The notes below the pieces were generated by a model. It did no database searches and had not been told where the DNA came from. It worked only from the letters and a program-made list of their open reading frames with translations. The position numbers and the translations under genes are program-made. A stretch of 64,000 bases of DNA. Origin: Phanerodontia chrysosporium. Its lineage: Eukaryota; Basidiomycota; Agaricomycetes; Polyporales; Phanerochaetaceae. Positions 22,314 to 33,504 of this stretch are shown piece after piece (positions within the stretch are counted from its first letter, which is position 1; each line of letters starts with the position of its first letter). The stretch covers positions 434,001 to 498,000 of the forward strand of contig MJGA01000018.1 of NCBI GenBank assembly GCA_001910725.1, given 5' to 3'.

Positions 22314-23027
22314 CTAGTAGGCGTCGAAGCCGAAGTAGCCGGACGAGGCGGCGCTGTCGACGTCGGGGAGGTCGACAGTGGTGAGGAGCGGTGCGCAGAG
22401 AAGCGCGCGGTCCGCGTCGGTAGGCGTGAACCGCCATACATCCTGGACAATCGCATTCGCGTCGTAGTCCTTGATCTCGGTGTATTCGACGTTGAACGCG
22501 GCGTCGACTTCCATCTGGGCTTCAAGGGTAGCGAGATCCATCGCAGCAAGGCCGGCAGTTACGGCTTCAACATTGTTAACGAAGCCTCCGCCGTACCCCA
22601 GGTACATCGGTAGCTCCTCATCGGTGAGATCAACGACGCCACCGTCAGTGAGGCGCAAGACCTCGGACAGATAGGCACAGTAGAGCTCCTCGAAGTCTCC
22701 GTCGGAGCTGACGGAGTCATAGCTCGACGCGAGGCTGGGCGGCTGTTCAGGAGGAGGAGGAGTTCCTAGCCTCCCAACCACAAGAGCCTTAGGCTGAGGC
22801 CGAGGCTCAGGCGCAGGCTCAGGGAGTTGTATGAGGTTATAGCCGATGCCGTCCAGCGGCGCCGCACTCTTGAGGTCCATCTGCGTCAACGTTAGTCTCG
22901 ACACCTCCGTTGAGAACGAGTTGAAACTGACGATAGGCGCGTCCTCGTCCACGTCCATCTCGAAGTTGGACATGAAGGTATCAATGGGAGATTCGCGCTC
23001 GTACGAGGAAGGAGGAGTAGGGTACAT
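22314..23027 (-). CDS. uncharacterised acidic, intrinsically disordered protein
   Basis: Single-exon gene of 237 residues. I start at the Met at 23027 (MYPTPPSSYERESP...); the reading frame stays open to 23231 but the extra 68 residues look like translated 5' UTR. Composition is acidic with Pro-rich tracts (QLPEPAPEPRPQPK, GTPPPPEQPPS) and Asp/Glu/Ser blocks (SSYDSVSSDGDFEELY, GVVDLTDEELPMYLGYG). The acidic and Pro/Ser-rich make-up resembles transcriptional activation regions, but there is no DNA-binding motif. It belongs with the other short lineage-specific genes of this stretch. Function unknown. Confidence 0.65.
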   Translation of the reverse strand: MYPTPPSSYERESPIDTFMSNFEMDVDEDAPIVSFNSFSTEVSRLTLTQMDLKSAAPLDGIGYNLIQLPEPAPEPRPQPKALVVGRLGTPPPPEQPPSLASSYDSVSSDGDFEELYCAYLSEVLRLTDGGVVDLTDEELPMYLGYGGGFVNNVEAVTAGLAAMDLATLEAQMEVDAAFNVEYTEIKDYDANAIVQDVWRFTPTDADRALLCAPLLTTVDLPDVDSAASSGYFGFDAY

Positions 23028-24166
23028 CTTTGAAGGTGAGGTGGTAGTATTGAAGCGAGGAGTAACGGGGAGCAGGATGCGGTTATGGGGGGTCAACTGC
23101 GGGATGATGAGGGTAGAGGAACAAGAGGCTGCGGGGTATACATTGAATGAACAGAGAACGGGCGGCAATGGTTCCAGCTCCGACACGAGGGAGGACAGCA
23201 GATTATCTCGCAGCTTCCTAAACGGACGCACCGTCGCGATATTTGGGGCCTATATTCGTACTCGGGGCCCTTTATGTCCGCGTCTAGGGGCGAATGTACC
23301 CGGCGGTGGGAAATGTGTGGACAAAAAGGGGGGCGAGAGGCGTGTTGCGGACCCTGTATCAGCAGTCTCCGACTCAGGACGCGTGTCCCCGCCCCGAGGA
23401 ACACGGGACATGAGGCTGTTCCAGAGACCTCCCTGGGAGGCTCTCTAATCTAATCTGCATGATCCGTCGGCACTGCCCTCTCTGCCGAGTGGCATAGAGG
23501 CTGGGAATGCGCGAGAGGACACCCTCTTACAGACAATAGGCAGACGTTCGGGGGACCATACGCATACTTCTCAGTAGACCGGAGGACGTTCGAGACGGCC
23601 ATGTTTACGGTCCTGAAGATGTGATAGTTCAAGAGAAAGGTTCTCGGTCTACAGAGTCGAGAGACCGAGCCTCAATCCTTACAGGTCAAGTGAGACCTGG
23701 AGCACCTCCACATATCGGCATTTGCGACCTGCGAGGAGAAGGGAGCACCAGTCAGCTGCAAATTGGACAAGCGGATGCGCATGCACCGGTGATTTCTCGG
23801 CGAATAGGCAATGAGGCTTGCACGAGCACTGTTCAGTCAGTTTTGCGGACACCCTACCCATGCAAATGCTGCGAAGTACAGGTTTTCTGCAGGAGACGGT
23901 GGTAGGCGATCAGCCTGTCTCGGTGCGGCTCATTACCGGTAACCTCGTGGCGGTCGCATCAGAAGCGCCCACGCCACGGTGGCCTCGCTTGCCTATTCAG
24001 GGATTCCGGGCCACGCTTGGCAAGCGGTTGATAGTCTTAGACGACCACAAAGCTAGTTCCCGCGTGCAGACTTTGCGCTGGCGCGTAAACTGAGGGTAAA
24101 TGCGCTATGAGTGCGAAATATAGTGTAGCAATGAGAAATATGCAGCTAAATAGTCAAGATAGATAC
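23028..24166. other. intergenic, no gene seen
   Basis: About 1.1 kb upstream of the acidic-protein gene and downstream of KRI1. ORFs here (for example 22846-23448 plus) are the reverse-strand shadow of the neighbour or short and featureless. Confidence 0.5.
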
Positions 24167-26673
24167 TCAAGCCTCCTGAGACTTCTCGCCCGTCTTCTTG
24201 TGCCGTCTTCGCTTGCGCTTTGACGAAGACTCGCCCATCCCTGCCGCGTCCTCGGCGGCAGACTGCTCATCAGGAGTCTTCCGCTTCTTCTCCTTTGCCT
24301 GAGTTGCCTTCTCATCCTCGGGCTGCTCATCGTTCTGTTCACCGCCCTCGTTGAGGTCGACGCCCAGCGCAGCCGCGGCCTTCTCGCGCATGCGCTCCTT
24401 CTTGCCTTTGCGCTTCTTCGTGGGCTTTTCTGGGAAGACCTTGGTGATGTCCTCGCCCGCCCCGAGCGCAGCACCACGCTGCCGGATTTTTTCCTTGAGC
24501 TCCTTGAGCTTCGCATTGCGGTTCTTGTCCCAGTTGCTGCCGTCCTTGCGGTATGGTGCCAGCTTCTTGAGGCCCATGTACTGGTTGAGCTCCGCGTCCG
24601 TCGCGAGCAGGATCTCAACCGGCGACAGTGCAAAGCTCTGTGGCTGCACCTTGGTGTATTTGAAGCGGGTCGGCATGCCCGCAACCTGGAGTGGCGATAA
24701 GCTAAGCCAACGAAGTCAGGGAGCAACAGATACGCACCATGTCGTTGAACTCGAGCCCGTACAACTCGTCCATGTACTCGTCCAACTTGCGCTTCCGCAT
24801 CTCTTCAGTCCCGTCCCACTCCTCATCGTCCCTCACAACGTCGGCGTCCATTTCATCGACGTCCACGCCATCTTCCATCTCAGGCTCGTCCTTCTTTTTC
24901 TTCTTTTTCTTCTTCTTCTTACTAGAAGACTCTTCTGGCACGATGTCTGTGATATCAATGTCGTCGTCCCATGTAGGCTTCTCCTCGTCGGGGTCAGGCT
25001 CGTCCGCGCCGTAGATCTTGGACATCTGCTTGTCGTGCTTCTCAGGGTCCCAATCGCTGTCGAGATCAAGTTCTTGCAAGGCTGTGGTGGGTCATGGAGC
25101 ATGAGTGATTTTATGGGAGCATATCTCTGCAAAGCGTACCTTCGGTCTCCTCCAACTTCTTGCCACCCTCCTTTCCTATCCGTTCCAGCTTCTCTCGGAT
25201 TTCCTTCATCTTCAACGCCTTCAAGCGCTTAACCTCCTCTCGCTTCTTCAACAACTCTTCCTCCTTACGCGCCTTCCGCCGTTCTCGTTCTGCTTTACGA
25301 CTGCTCTCTTCTCGCCGGACAGTCGACGTCAGGTTACGAGGGAAGCGCGGAATCTGATCGGCACCACTATAGTTAAATATGATATCAGTACGCTGTGCGA
25401 AGAGTGATCAAGAAGACATACGGCTCCTCAAACCGGAAGTTATATGAGCTTTCGAAGCGATCTGCGACCTCATCGAACTCGTCTTCGTCAATCTCCTCGT
25501 TTGCGCCCTCGTCGTCAGCTTCGGACTCAGACCGCTGCTCCTCGTCAACATCCATAGGAGTATCTGCGCGAGCCTTGCCCTTGTCCTTCTTGCCTTTGGA
25601 CTCGGTAATTTCCTTGTACGTAGGCAGACGCTTAGCGGAGCGGTCTATCCAGCCACGGTTCAGGATATAGCTAGATAAAGTCAACTAACATGTACGACAC
25701 TTAGTCGAATGTACGCACTTCATCAAGAACTCTTGGTCCTCCTCGGCCTTGCTCTTCGCATCCTTCTGGCTCTTCTTAGCCTTCTTCTCTTTCTTCTCCT
25801 TCTTGTGCTTCTTGCTCTCATTCTCCTCTCCGTCTGCAATGAACGCACTTGTCTCCTCGTCCACCGTGATGAGTTCCTTCAGGTCCTCGCCAACTTCACG
25901 CTTCAGGTACTCCTGATACTCCTCCTCTTCACGCTCGAGTTCGTCCTTGGTCTTCTCGCGAGGTACGAGCAGATCGTCATCGTCGTCCGCACCATCAACG
26001 GCGGTGTGGAAGGCCGCAATTGTTTCGTCGCGCAAAGCTTCTTGCTCCTTGGCGTGGGTCATAGGTTCAGGTGAAGGGGAACGAGAGTCAGGGCGAAGAG
26101 CAGCTTCGAGGTTTTGTTGCTTGATGGTCAAGGGCTTTGACTGCACAAGAAGACGAAAGCGTGAGCCTCCAATCAATAACGGGAATTTCGCGGACGTACC
26201 TTGTCCTTCGGAGCTCGAGTGGTGATCTTCGGTTCGCCAGTCTTCTTGACCTCCTCTGAGAGGAAGCTGTATGAATGCCTTGCCGTGCGCCAAATGAGCA
26301 GACGCACCTTCAAACACATCTTTTCCAGACTGATAAATAGAGGGGTCCTTGCGCTTAATTCTAGCAAGTGTGCGCAGGATGGCGGCGTCGACGGCGGGCG
26401 TGAGCTCCTCGCCGTCCTCGTCTTCAGACTCTGCTTCCTCCGAGTCTTCTTCTTCGTCCTCGTCCTCATCTATGTCAGACCCATACTTGTCCTTAACTTG
26501 AAGAGTTGCAAGGGTTAACGCAGATTAACTTTTCATGGAAGAGTTTGCGCACGCTTTTGAAGTTCCTCTCTCTCCTTCCTGTACTCGAACGCTTTCGCGT
26601 AATGCTCATTAATGGTGAGCTTGTGGATGTCTTCGGTCTCAGACTCGTCGGAAGCAAGTATGTCTGGCTTCAT
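24167..26673 (-). CDS. KRI1: KRI1 ribosome-biogenesis protein
   Basis: Nucleolar protein needed for 60S/40S pre-ribosome assembly with Krr1 in yeast. The start MKPDILASDESETEDIHKLT at 26673 is followed by the family's opening block INEHYAKAFEYRKEREELQ. The centre is dominated by charged low-complexity stretches (ESEDEDGEELT-type acidic run; SSSKKKKKKKKKKDEPE) and the block YQEYLKREVGEDLKELI. The Kri1 C-terminal domain is clear: GLEFNDMV, intron, AGMPTRFKYTKVQPQSFAL, then VEILLATDAELNQYMGLKKL and LAPYRKDGSNWDKNR. It ends with a Lys/Arg-rich nuclear-targeting tail (SSSKRKRRRHKKTGEK). At least five introns; not all junctions were mapped. It shares a 293-bp divergent promoter with the AT-hook gene. 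No damage seen. Confidence 0.93.
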
Positions 26674-26966
26674 TGTGAGCTGACCACTGATCGCCGCGGT
26701 GAAGGGGGGCTGAGCACGATGGCGGGACGGTGAGCGGACTGAGAGCTTGTCCGCAAGTGCGCGGACGGGCACTACGGGCGCTTCGCAAAATCTGAGCGCG
26801 GTGATCTCGATCGATCACGTGCACAGCGGCCGTGACGTTGATTACGTCACGTCGAGCGTGACAGTCGCTGGTGGAAAGCGGTCGCGGTTTCGCAGCTTGT
26901 CTCCTGCATTTACCTCCGTTCTCGCCACACCGCTCACTCAAACCACACACTTTGTGCTGCATACAG
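26674..26966. promoter_or_regulatory. bidirectional promoter KRI1 / AT-hook gene
   Basis: 293 bp between divergent starts. It contains an E-box CACGTG (26816-26821) and, 20 bp further, two TGACGT-type bZIP/CRE-like cores: CGTGACGT at 26831-26838 and TTACGTCA at 26842-26849. Their clustering midway between the two starts suggests shared control; this is inference from sequence only. Confidence 0.55.
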
Positions 26967-28893
26967 ATGCGGACACGAAACCGCAAAGTCTTGAAGGACG
27001 TCACGCCCGGGAACACCCCGCAGTCCAAGCGTTCCGCGAGGGGCACTGGCAAATACAAGGACAAGGTGCTTGGCCCATCTGCGGCGCGTATTCCCGCCCT
27101 GGACCTCAGAGCCGTCGACGAGGACGATGAGCTCCCGCAACTTCCTGTTCTCCCCACTCCCCACTCACCTACAGCCCCCCGCACGGGAGTGGCAAAGGCC
27201 GCTCGCGCACCGGCACCCAGTACGCGAGTCACCCGTCCTGCGCGTCCGCCGACGGGACCGACCCGCGGAGAGGCTTTCTCTCCCCTCCCACCATCGTCTC
27301 CGCCGTCTATGTCCTCCTTTGACGATGAAGCAGAGAATCGGCCGCCTCCCGAACCACGCGAGGACAACGTAGACGGCGAGAATGATTATGCGGAGGAGGA
27401 GGACGTTGCTGGACAGCGTCGAGATGCCGACGACGATGAGCTACCTCAAATACAGCCCACGCATTCTTCTTCATCGGATGACCCGTTTGGTTTTACTGCG
27501 CTGGAGCGAAGGTTCAGGATACAGAGGGAGCTCGAAAGAGAACACCGACGCCGAAGTGCGGGATTCGCTGTCCCATTACCGTCCTCGGCAAGCAAGGGGA
27601 AGGAGGTCGTGCGTCCCCGTGTACCGTTCGGTGTACTCGCTACCGCTAGATCCACGTCAGCACATTCACGCGCACCTACTCCGTATCACCCCAGTGATGA
27701 CCTTGAGGATATGTACCTCAATCCCAGCCCCAGCCAGCCACCACCGAAGACAGACGATCTCTACCTACCTGAAGAACCCGAACTGTTGGCACCTGCGCCA
27801 GCCTTGAACCCTGTACTGCCTTCCGAGAGCGAAGAGTCACACGACCCGCTGAGTACGCCACACCCCCGTCATGTTGCCAACATCATCCCACTTGCGTCTC
27901 CGTTTTCGTCTCGAGAGGCCACTCCGTGCGATCGTAGCGTTGTGGAGTCGCCCATGTCGAGCCCCTCACCGGTCAAGCCACTGACAGTGACCCGTGCGCT
28001 CCCGACAGCCGGCTCTACAACCAAGAAGAAAGAGCAGGGACGTCTCATGGCGGCTCGTGTCTTTCCTAGCTCTACCCCCATCTCTACGCCACTACCTTCG
28101 GCGCGCAAGGCCACAACACACCCGTCCACAGTGAAGCCAGCCCGTCCGATGCCCCCGCCACCCGTGCCCAAGGAGAAACAAGTGCAGGCGGAGGCACCAA
28201 CGAAGCAGGAGAGGAAGTCGAAAGGGAAAGGGAAGGCTCCGCAGATGGACGAAGAGGAGGAAGGGGATCCGATGTTGGTCACAAGGAAACTCGAGCAAAT
28301 GTTGCCGAAACGAACGAATCGTCGGCGCGCAAACGGCGCCTCAACTGCCGCCGAGACATCCCCAAAGCGGGGTAGAGGACGCCCGCGCAAACGGGAGAGC
28401 CCACCACCGCAGGAAAGCGAGGCAGAGAGCAGCGGGAGCGAAGGTGAAGGCCCCTCGTCGCCGCTCGCAACGCGTAAACGCAAAGCACCGTCGCGCCGCA
28501 CGCACTATGCGCGTCCTGCGAAACGGATGCGCGTCGAGGTTGTGATCACGCGTCCGCCACCGCACGAACGCGGCCCTAGCCCTACGCGACCACGCACAAC
28601 CGCCAAGACTACCGCGTCAAAGGCCACATCGGCGCGCAAACCCGCAACGCGCGGAAAGGGCAAGGGAAAGGCCCACGTTAGCCCAAAGAAGGTTGGGGAC
28701 GAAGACTCGGTACGTGTCCCTCATGAGCACGCACGAGCCTGAGGCTGCGCGCATGCCTGCTTCTTCGTTTCTTCCATTCGGGTCTGACCCGCCGTCGCAG
28801 GACGAAGCGCGGGCGCGGCTTGCCCGCCTCGAATACTTTCGTAATTTAGACGCGAACTATAAGATGGCACGGGAGGATGTTTATGTTGTATGA
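26967..28893 (+). CDS. AT-hook-containing disordered nuclear protein
   Basis: 611 residues: exon 1 26967-28709, exon 2 28801-28893, 91-bp intron (GTACGT..CGCAG) that joins GDEDS to DEARARLARLEYF. Starts MRTRNRKVLKDVTPGNTPQ, where the reading frame first shows coding character. Mostly disordered: acidic stretches (NDYAEEEDVAGQ), many Ser-Pro/Thr-Pro sites, then a basic C-terminal third with an AT-hook-like core (KRGRGRPRKRESPP, about residue 466) and repeated Lys/Arg/Pro/Thr segments (KATSARKPATRGKGKGKAH). The end is a short amphipathic helix (LEYFRNLDANYKMA). AT-hook plus basic tail suggests minor-groove DNA binding and a chromatin role; partners unknown. The longer ORF upstream of the chosen Met is promoter sequence read through. 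Confidence 0.78.
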
Positions 28894-29235
28894 GTAGGCT
28901 TATGGTTGTATGCGATTGGTTTGTATGCGTGGGTGAGTGCGGCGAGGTACGGACATATGTTTCGGGTTCTTCGACTGTTGTATGATTAATCCAACGCGAT
29001 CTTGACATTGTTGTCTGAGATATTGATTCAGACACTTCACCTTGCGTCCTGCGGGATTCCGGGAAGTCCAACTCCTCCATTTTTCAACGATAATCTGGAC
29101 GGGAAGAAAGTCGTACGCGAGAGCGCGGATGCAGAATCCAGGAGTGCCATCAATGCCCTCAACAAGTACCTCGTTTACTGCATCGGTAAAGACATCGGGG
29201 ACTAGGCCTGCCGCTATGCGGGACGATGTATCGGG
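28894..29235 (-). other. possible additional 3' exon, minus strand
   Basis: A minus-strand frame reads with coding character across about 29240-28970 (GLVPDVFTDAVNEVLVEG, then FCIRALAYDFLPVQIIVE), directly downstream of the stop of the gene at 29236-29836 and in the same frame. It could be its last exon if the stop lies inside an intron, or a separate small gene. I found no satisfying splice pair. Confidence 0.35.
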
Positions 29236-29836
29236 TCACGTAGGCGCGAGGCTCGAGGTGGGTGACAACTCAAGGTCGGGTATGTACTCGAGATCGGGCA
29301 TATCGTCCTCTCCAAAGCACGAACAGTTCAGTTTAACGTCTAGAAGGTGGATGACGTTGTGGAGATCGTGCGAGGGTGGTGAGGATGATGGGCTGGGTGT
29401 ATGATCAGCAGTGGCGGTAGAGGTAGACGGCCACCCCTCAAAGGCAATAAGGGCCGGCGTATTGTAGCTATCTGCTTTCTGGCTTTCAGTTTGCCCTGGG
29501 AGGTGCCAGAAGTGACCGAAGCGCGACTTTTGCGTCTGGTGCATGTGTTGAGCAGGCAACGGGAGCTTGATGCTGAAGCTGAAGAGTAGCGGACAAGACA
29601 CAGTGCGAGTGTCTTCCATATCGAATGCTAATTCGTCAATTCGCTTGCGCTTCTCTCCATCCGTACCGAGTCGAATCTTCATCAGTCGTTAGTATATCCT
29701 GCTCTACAGTTCGGTTGTGTCGGATTTGGCCTCGACATACCATGTCACGGTAGCGATCCCGGCTCAAGGTGCCCTCAGATGGCGTCAAAAAGGTACTAAG
29801 AGGTGTGTGGAAAACATGGGATGAGGTACATCCCAT
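29236..29836 (-). CDS. uncharacterised two-exon (or longer) gene
   Basis: Exon 1 starts at 29836 (MGCTSSHVFHTPLSTFL) and runs to RDRYRDM; a GTATGT..GATGAAG intron (about 64 bp) joins it to IRLGTDGEKRKRIDELAFDM. The following exon has an unusual aromatic/basic motif (HQTQKSRFGHFWHLPG), YNTPALIAFEGWPS, and an acidic end (GEDDMPDLEYIPDLE). The stop at 29236 may be the true end or may lie in an intron. Not recognised; no signal peptide or membrane segment. Exon 1 carries Gly-Cys right after Met, but without a proper myristoylation or lipidation context. It is divergent from GEP4 with 366 bp between the starts. Confidence 0.58.
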
Positions 29837-30202
29837 GGCTGTAGGGCAGAGTGAACCGAGAGGCTGAGTACTGCGAGTCGATCGGTCTTCATGAGCTGCA
29901 GAGATACTGCGGCGACTAGACTATCCACCTCTATCTTGTTGTGATAGGTAAAAGCCAAGTTGTAAGCAACATCAAGGTAACAAAAACATAGAGATAAGAA
30001 GAGGCTGTGGTTTCGGGCCGTCGACGTGCTTGCAGACAGAGGAGTCCGGGGGTCAGCTGGAATGCATCAGCTCTGGGAACATTCTTGGTTCCCATAAACG
30101 GATAGCGGAGTCTCAATAGTGCTTCCATAGACGCCTGCGAACAACCCGCTCCCCGTGGTCGACTTCTTCCCGAGCGTGCTTTCTGAGGGTCGGCTGCTCG
30201 CA
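29837..30202. promoter_or_regulatory. divergent intergenic region upstream of GEP4
   Basis: 366 bp between two divergent starts; holds both promoters. No TATA box or repeated motif stands out. The minus ORF covering 29931-30203 has no partner exons. Confidence 0.4.
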
Positions 30203-31254
30203 ATGCCGTTCAACCTACCCGGGACGCTTGTGCCTCTTCATTTACTCGTGAACCCACGCTTGGTGGTCCCTTCCCTTGCCATCAGAGGTCAGTACATTGA
30301 CCGCTAACCCGTCACAAAAACAACGCTGATTACCGTTCACAGGAAGATATCCGCCAACTTGATTTCTATGAGCTACGCAACGCGGGTTACAGGGGCGCGG
30401 TATTTGACAAGGATAACTGCCTGGTGTGTTACTTCTCTCCATGGGCGGACGCGCTTTCTCTTACCGTGCATGCCAGACCTTACCGCACAAAGACCAACTC
30501 GTTCCGGAGCTCGCAGTATGCAGCCCCGCTATCGTTCCGTGCAAACTTGAGCTTAACTATGCAATTCTAGAATGCATGGAGGGAGTGTCAAGAAGCCTTC
30601 GGAGAAGGAAATGTCCTCATCGTGAGCAACTCTGCGGGAACGCGCCTCGACCCAGGCGAGATCCAGGTCCGTGGCACGTCCGTTTTCTTACACCTCGCCT
30701 GACGCGGCAGTTCCTAGGCCGAATCCGTGACATACTACTTGAAAGTTCCCGTGCTACGGCACAAAGTCTTCAAGCCGTCGTACTCGTGCATCTCCTCCAT
30801 ACGACAATACTTCTCGTCTCTGCCAATGCCCGTCCAGGATGACGAACTGGTCGTCGTCGGAGACAGACTCTTCACAGACGTTGTTATGGCAAATCGAATG
30901 GCAAGAAGAAGTACCACACCCTCAAGCTCCGTCCAGCCGGCGGAGAAGGTCAACGCGGTCAACGCTGGTACGCCCGCACCAGCGGCCCATGCCCGGGCTC
31001 GGGGACTACGAACAGGGCCTCTATCGGTATGGACTACCGGTGTGTGGGAACGAGAGGCTATGGGTGTGCGCTTCCTGGAGAAATCCTTCATGGAAGGTAT
31101 ACGGCGATATGTCGTGGCAGACAATGGCGTCGAAGCGAGGGGAGGAGACGTCACCAAGTTTGTCAAGCCTGATCCGATCCCTGAAGAACCTCTCAAAGTG
31201 GAGCGTCCATCTCTGGTCAGGAGACTCTGGAACAGGGTGAGACGTGCGCCGTAA
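30203..31254 (+). CDS. GEP4: mitochondrial phosphatidylglycerophosphatase GEP4
   Basis: HAD-superfamily phosphatase that converts phosphatidylglycerol-phosphate to phosphatidylglycerol in cardiolipin synthesis on the matrix side of the inner mitochondrial membrane. Five exons join to 277 residues: 30203-30287, 30347-30423, 30477-30515, 30571-30666, 30718-31254; introns of 59, 53, 55 and 51 bp. The N-terminus MPFNLPGTLVPLHLLVNPRL is typical. Motif I is FDKDNCLT with the nucleophile and acid/base Asp; motif II region is LIVSNSAGTRLDPGEIQ; the conserved YYLKVPVLRHKVFKPS and motif III/IV ELVVVGDRLFTDVVMAN follow, then GPLSVWTTGVWEREAM. A Thr/Ser/Pro/Ala-rich insert after the last catalytic motif is longer than usual. 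Intron 1 ends at an AAG (30346), chosen because it alone keeps RDIRQLDFYELR in frame. Confidence 0.95.
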
Positions 31255-31792
31255 GGCTCGTGAGTAGTCCGTATACTCTATCTAGCTTTAAATCCTGATA
31301 CAAACCTGGCTTAGGTCTGCGTTAGAGCACACTGACGTCCAAAGTCGTGTGCAACTCGTTTTTGTTCGTTGTACCTTGCAATGACGAGCCGAAGACTGCG
31401 GTATCTACATCATACCCTGCATCTGTAGTCGATGTCGCCTGCCAATGCGTTCACTATCTGTCCCGGATCTGATTGTGCTGATCGTCGACGAGGAGCGTAA
31501 ATACCGTCCTTTCATCTCTCCAATGTGTTTTCGAGCGTAATCGAGGGCCGCGCGCTCCTCTTGCACCCTATTAGCGTGACTTGCTTGAGGCGGCAAAGTT
31601 ACCTGCGAGCACGCGCCTGACACGTAACACGTGGAGGGAGGTCTCTTCCACTCATCCGACTCCCTCATCGACATCCTGTTACCGTCTAGCTCAACTTCAA
31701 GTAATCTATATCAACCTCATTGGGTTGGATTCATCGTGTATGTGCTTATCTTCGACTACTTTCTCTAGATTGACGTTTCTGTTTCTACAGAG
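31255..31792. other. intergenic, no gene seen
   Basis: About 540 bp upstream of the F-box-like gene. Short ORFs only. A pyrimidine-rich stretch precedes 31793. Confidence 0.45.
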
Positions 31793-33504
31793 ATGGCTGC
31801 CTTCTCATCCATTCCTCCCGAAGTCATCATACAAATCATCGAAGTGCTCGCACATACCGCTCGATATAGGTTCCTGCAGGCAATATCATCGACGTCCGAG
31901 GATCGTTATGATGTCTCGGTGGCCTATTCTTGGATCGCCGCCACTCACGTCTCCCGCGCCTCGCACGACGTTGCCCTACAGAACTCCGATTTGTAGTCGC
32001 TCATCGTCGTTTCTAACCAGGAACATGCATCTGTCTTTGTCGAGAGAGCCAGACGTCGGCCCTTGACAGTGGTCCTCCTCCGATGCCCATGCCCTATAAG
32101 CTCTTCGGAGCACGGGCCCTCGGTGATCAGACCCGCGCAAGTCTTCAACAGTGTGCTCAAGGAGCATATATCTCAGATCGCCACACTGGTCTTGCCCACC
32201 ACAACTCTTCAGCACATCGATCAATCTGCGCGAGCCTCGCTATTACGCAAGATCGTTGTTCACCAAGCTTGTTCCGGATATCATGTCCCACACCAGTCGA
32301 CTGGGCGTTCCCACATCTGTAGCATCTCCAAGCTCCCTTCCCCTTCCGCGGCTCTCTTACCGGTATATGCACCTCTTCCCTTAGGGAGCTTAGTCTCCGT
32401 GCACAGACTCCGGAAACTGGACCGATCCCTTTGGATGCATTTTCTATCCCCGCTGCGGAACTCCTCCCAGCGTTGAGAAACACGCCACTGCTCGAGGTCT
32501 TGGATGTCGAGCTCGATCGTATCAATGTCGCATTTCCGCCAAGCGTCTCGCTTATGCGACTCCAGAAGATGGGTCTTTCAGGAAGTGTGCGCTCTTGTGC
32601 CAGTGTTTTCGAACGACTGAAGATCCCAGCGGACACGAAGATACAGATCCTGACACCGCCCCGCGATCACATTTTTCCTACAACTGTGGACAGCACCCTC
32701 CAAGCTATCTCCTTGTGGGTGGAACGATGCGCGAAAATGGCCGCAGAACGTACCCCTATCCGACAAATCCGTATCGCAGTCGGCTTCTCGCAATGCTCGC
32801 TGTGGGGATGGCGCACCTCTTCTATGCCCTTGCCGGGGGACCTTGGTGTCAACTACTCGATTGCACCGTCTGCTCCCGACGTCAGACTTGAGCTGACTAG
32901 GTACGAGCCCGAAGCGAGGGTATCCACCTTGCTGAACGCTGTCTGTTTTAACGCATTGGAAACTGTTATCCTCTTCTCCGTGGCCTGGACCGGTGCCGTA
33001 CTTCCCGCGTTCGTGCACCTAGTGACCTTGCCCACTTTGCGCTTCTTCGTGGCAGAGTCCACTCTTCTTCCCCTCGCTTTACACCTGATTGCCAAGACTA
33101 CTGCGAGAACAGTGGTACTTGGAGATGTTTCCTTTTTCGAGTCAGAAGATGATGCTCTTCCGACAGCGGCTCATGAGATGCTCTATGGCAGTCAGTACTC
33201 CATCTAGTTGCTTGGCATTCACTAACAGCCCCTTCCATCAGTTCAACTCGGATATGTCGGGCTCGCCGAAGAGCTGGTCAACATTTGTACGCATCGACAG
33301 ACTGAAGGTCGTGCGTTCGATCGCCTGATTCTGCACCGCGTGAAGAATTTCCGTGAACGGGATATCTCCGCTTTGCGCGACCCTATTCGCAATACAGCTC
33401 AGACGACTGTCTGGCAGTTCGCAAAGGACGAAGGCCACGAAGGTCTCATTCCAGACCAGCCTTCAGAGGATGATATGCTACTCGATTTTTTCAGCATCGA
33501 CTGA
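31793..33504 (+). pseudogene. F-box-like protein gene with in-frame stop and frame changes
   Basis: The N-terminus MAAFSSIPPEVIIQIIEVLA is an F-box-like motif (substrate-adaptor type, binds Skp1 in SCF ligases), and the rest has the Leu-rich character of basidiomycete F-box proteins (LPALRNTPLLEVLDVELDRI). At 31994-31996 a TAG follows ALQNSDL and precedes SLIVVSNQEHASVF in the same frame, where relatives typically have Trp (DLWS), so TGG to TAG looks likely. Around 32260-32390 the coding frame changes twice by one base without credible introns. From about 32390 to the end the frame is clean, with one normal intron near 33193-33231 and a stop at 33502-33504 (FFSID). Either a recent pseudogene or two assembly errors plus a stop; I favour the former. 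Confidence 0.65.

Noticed and set aside
24890..24935. T/C-rich tract as a regulatory or repeat element
   Set aside because: It is the coding sequence of the poly-Lys stretch of KRI1 read on the opposite strand.
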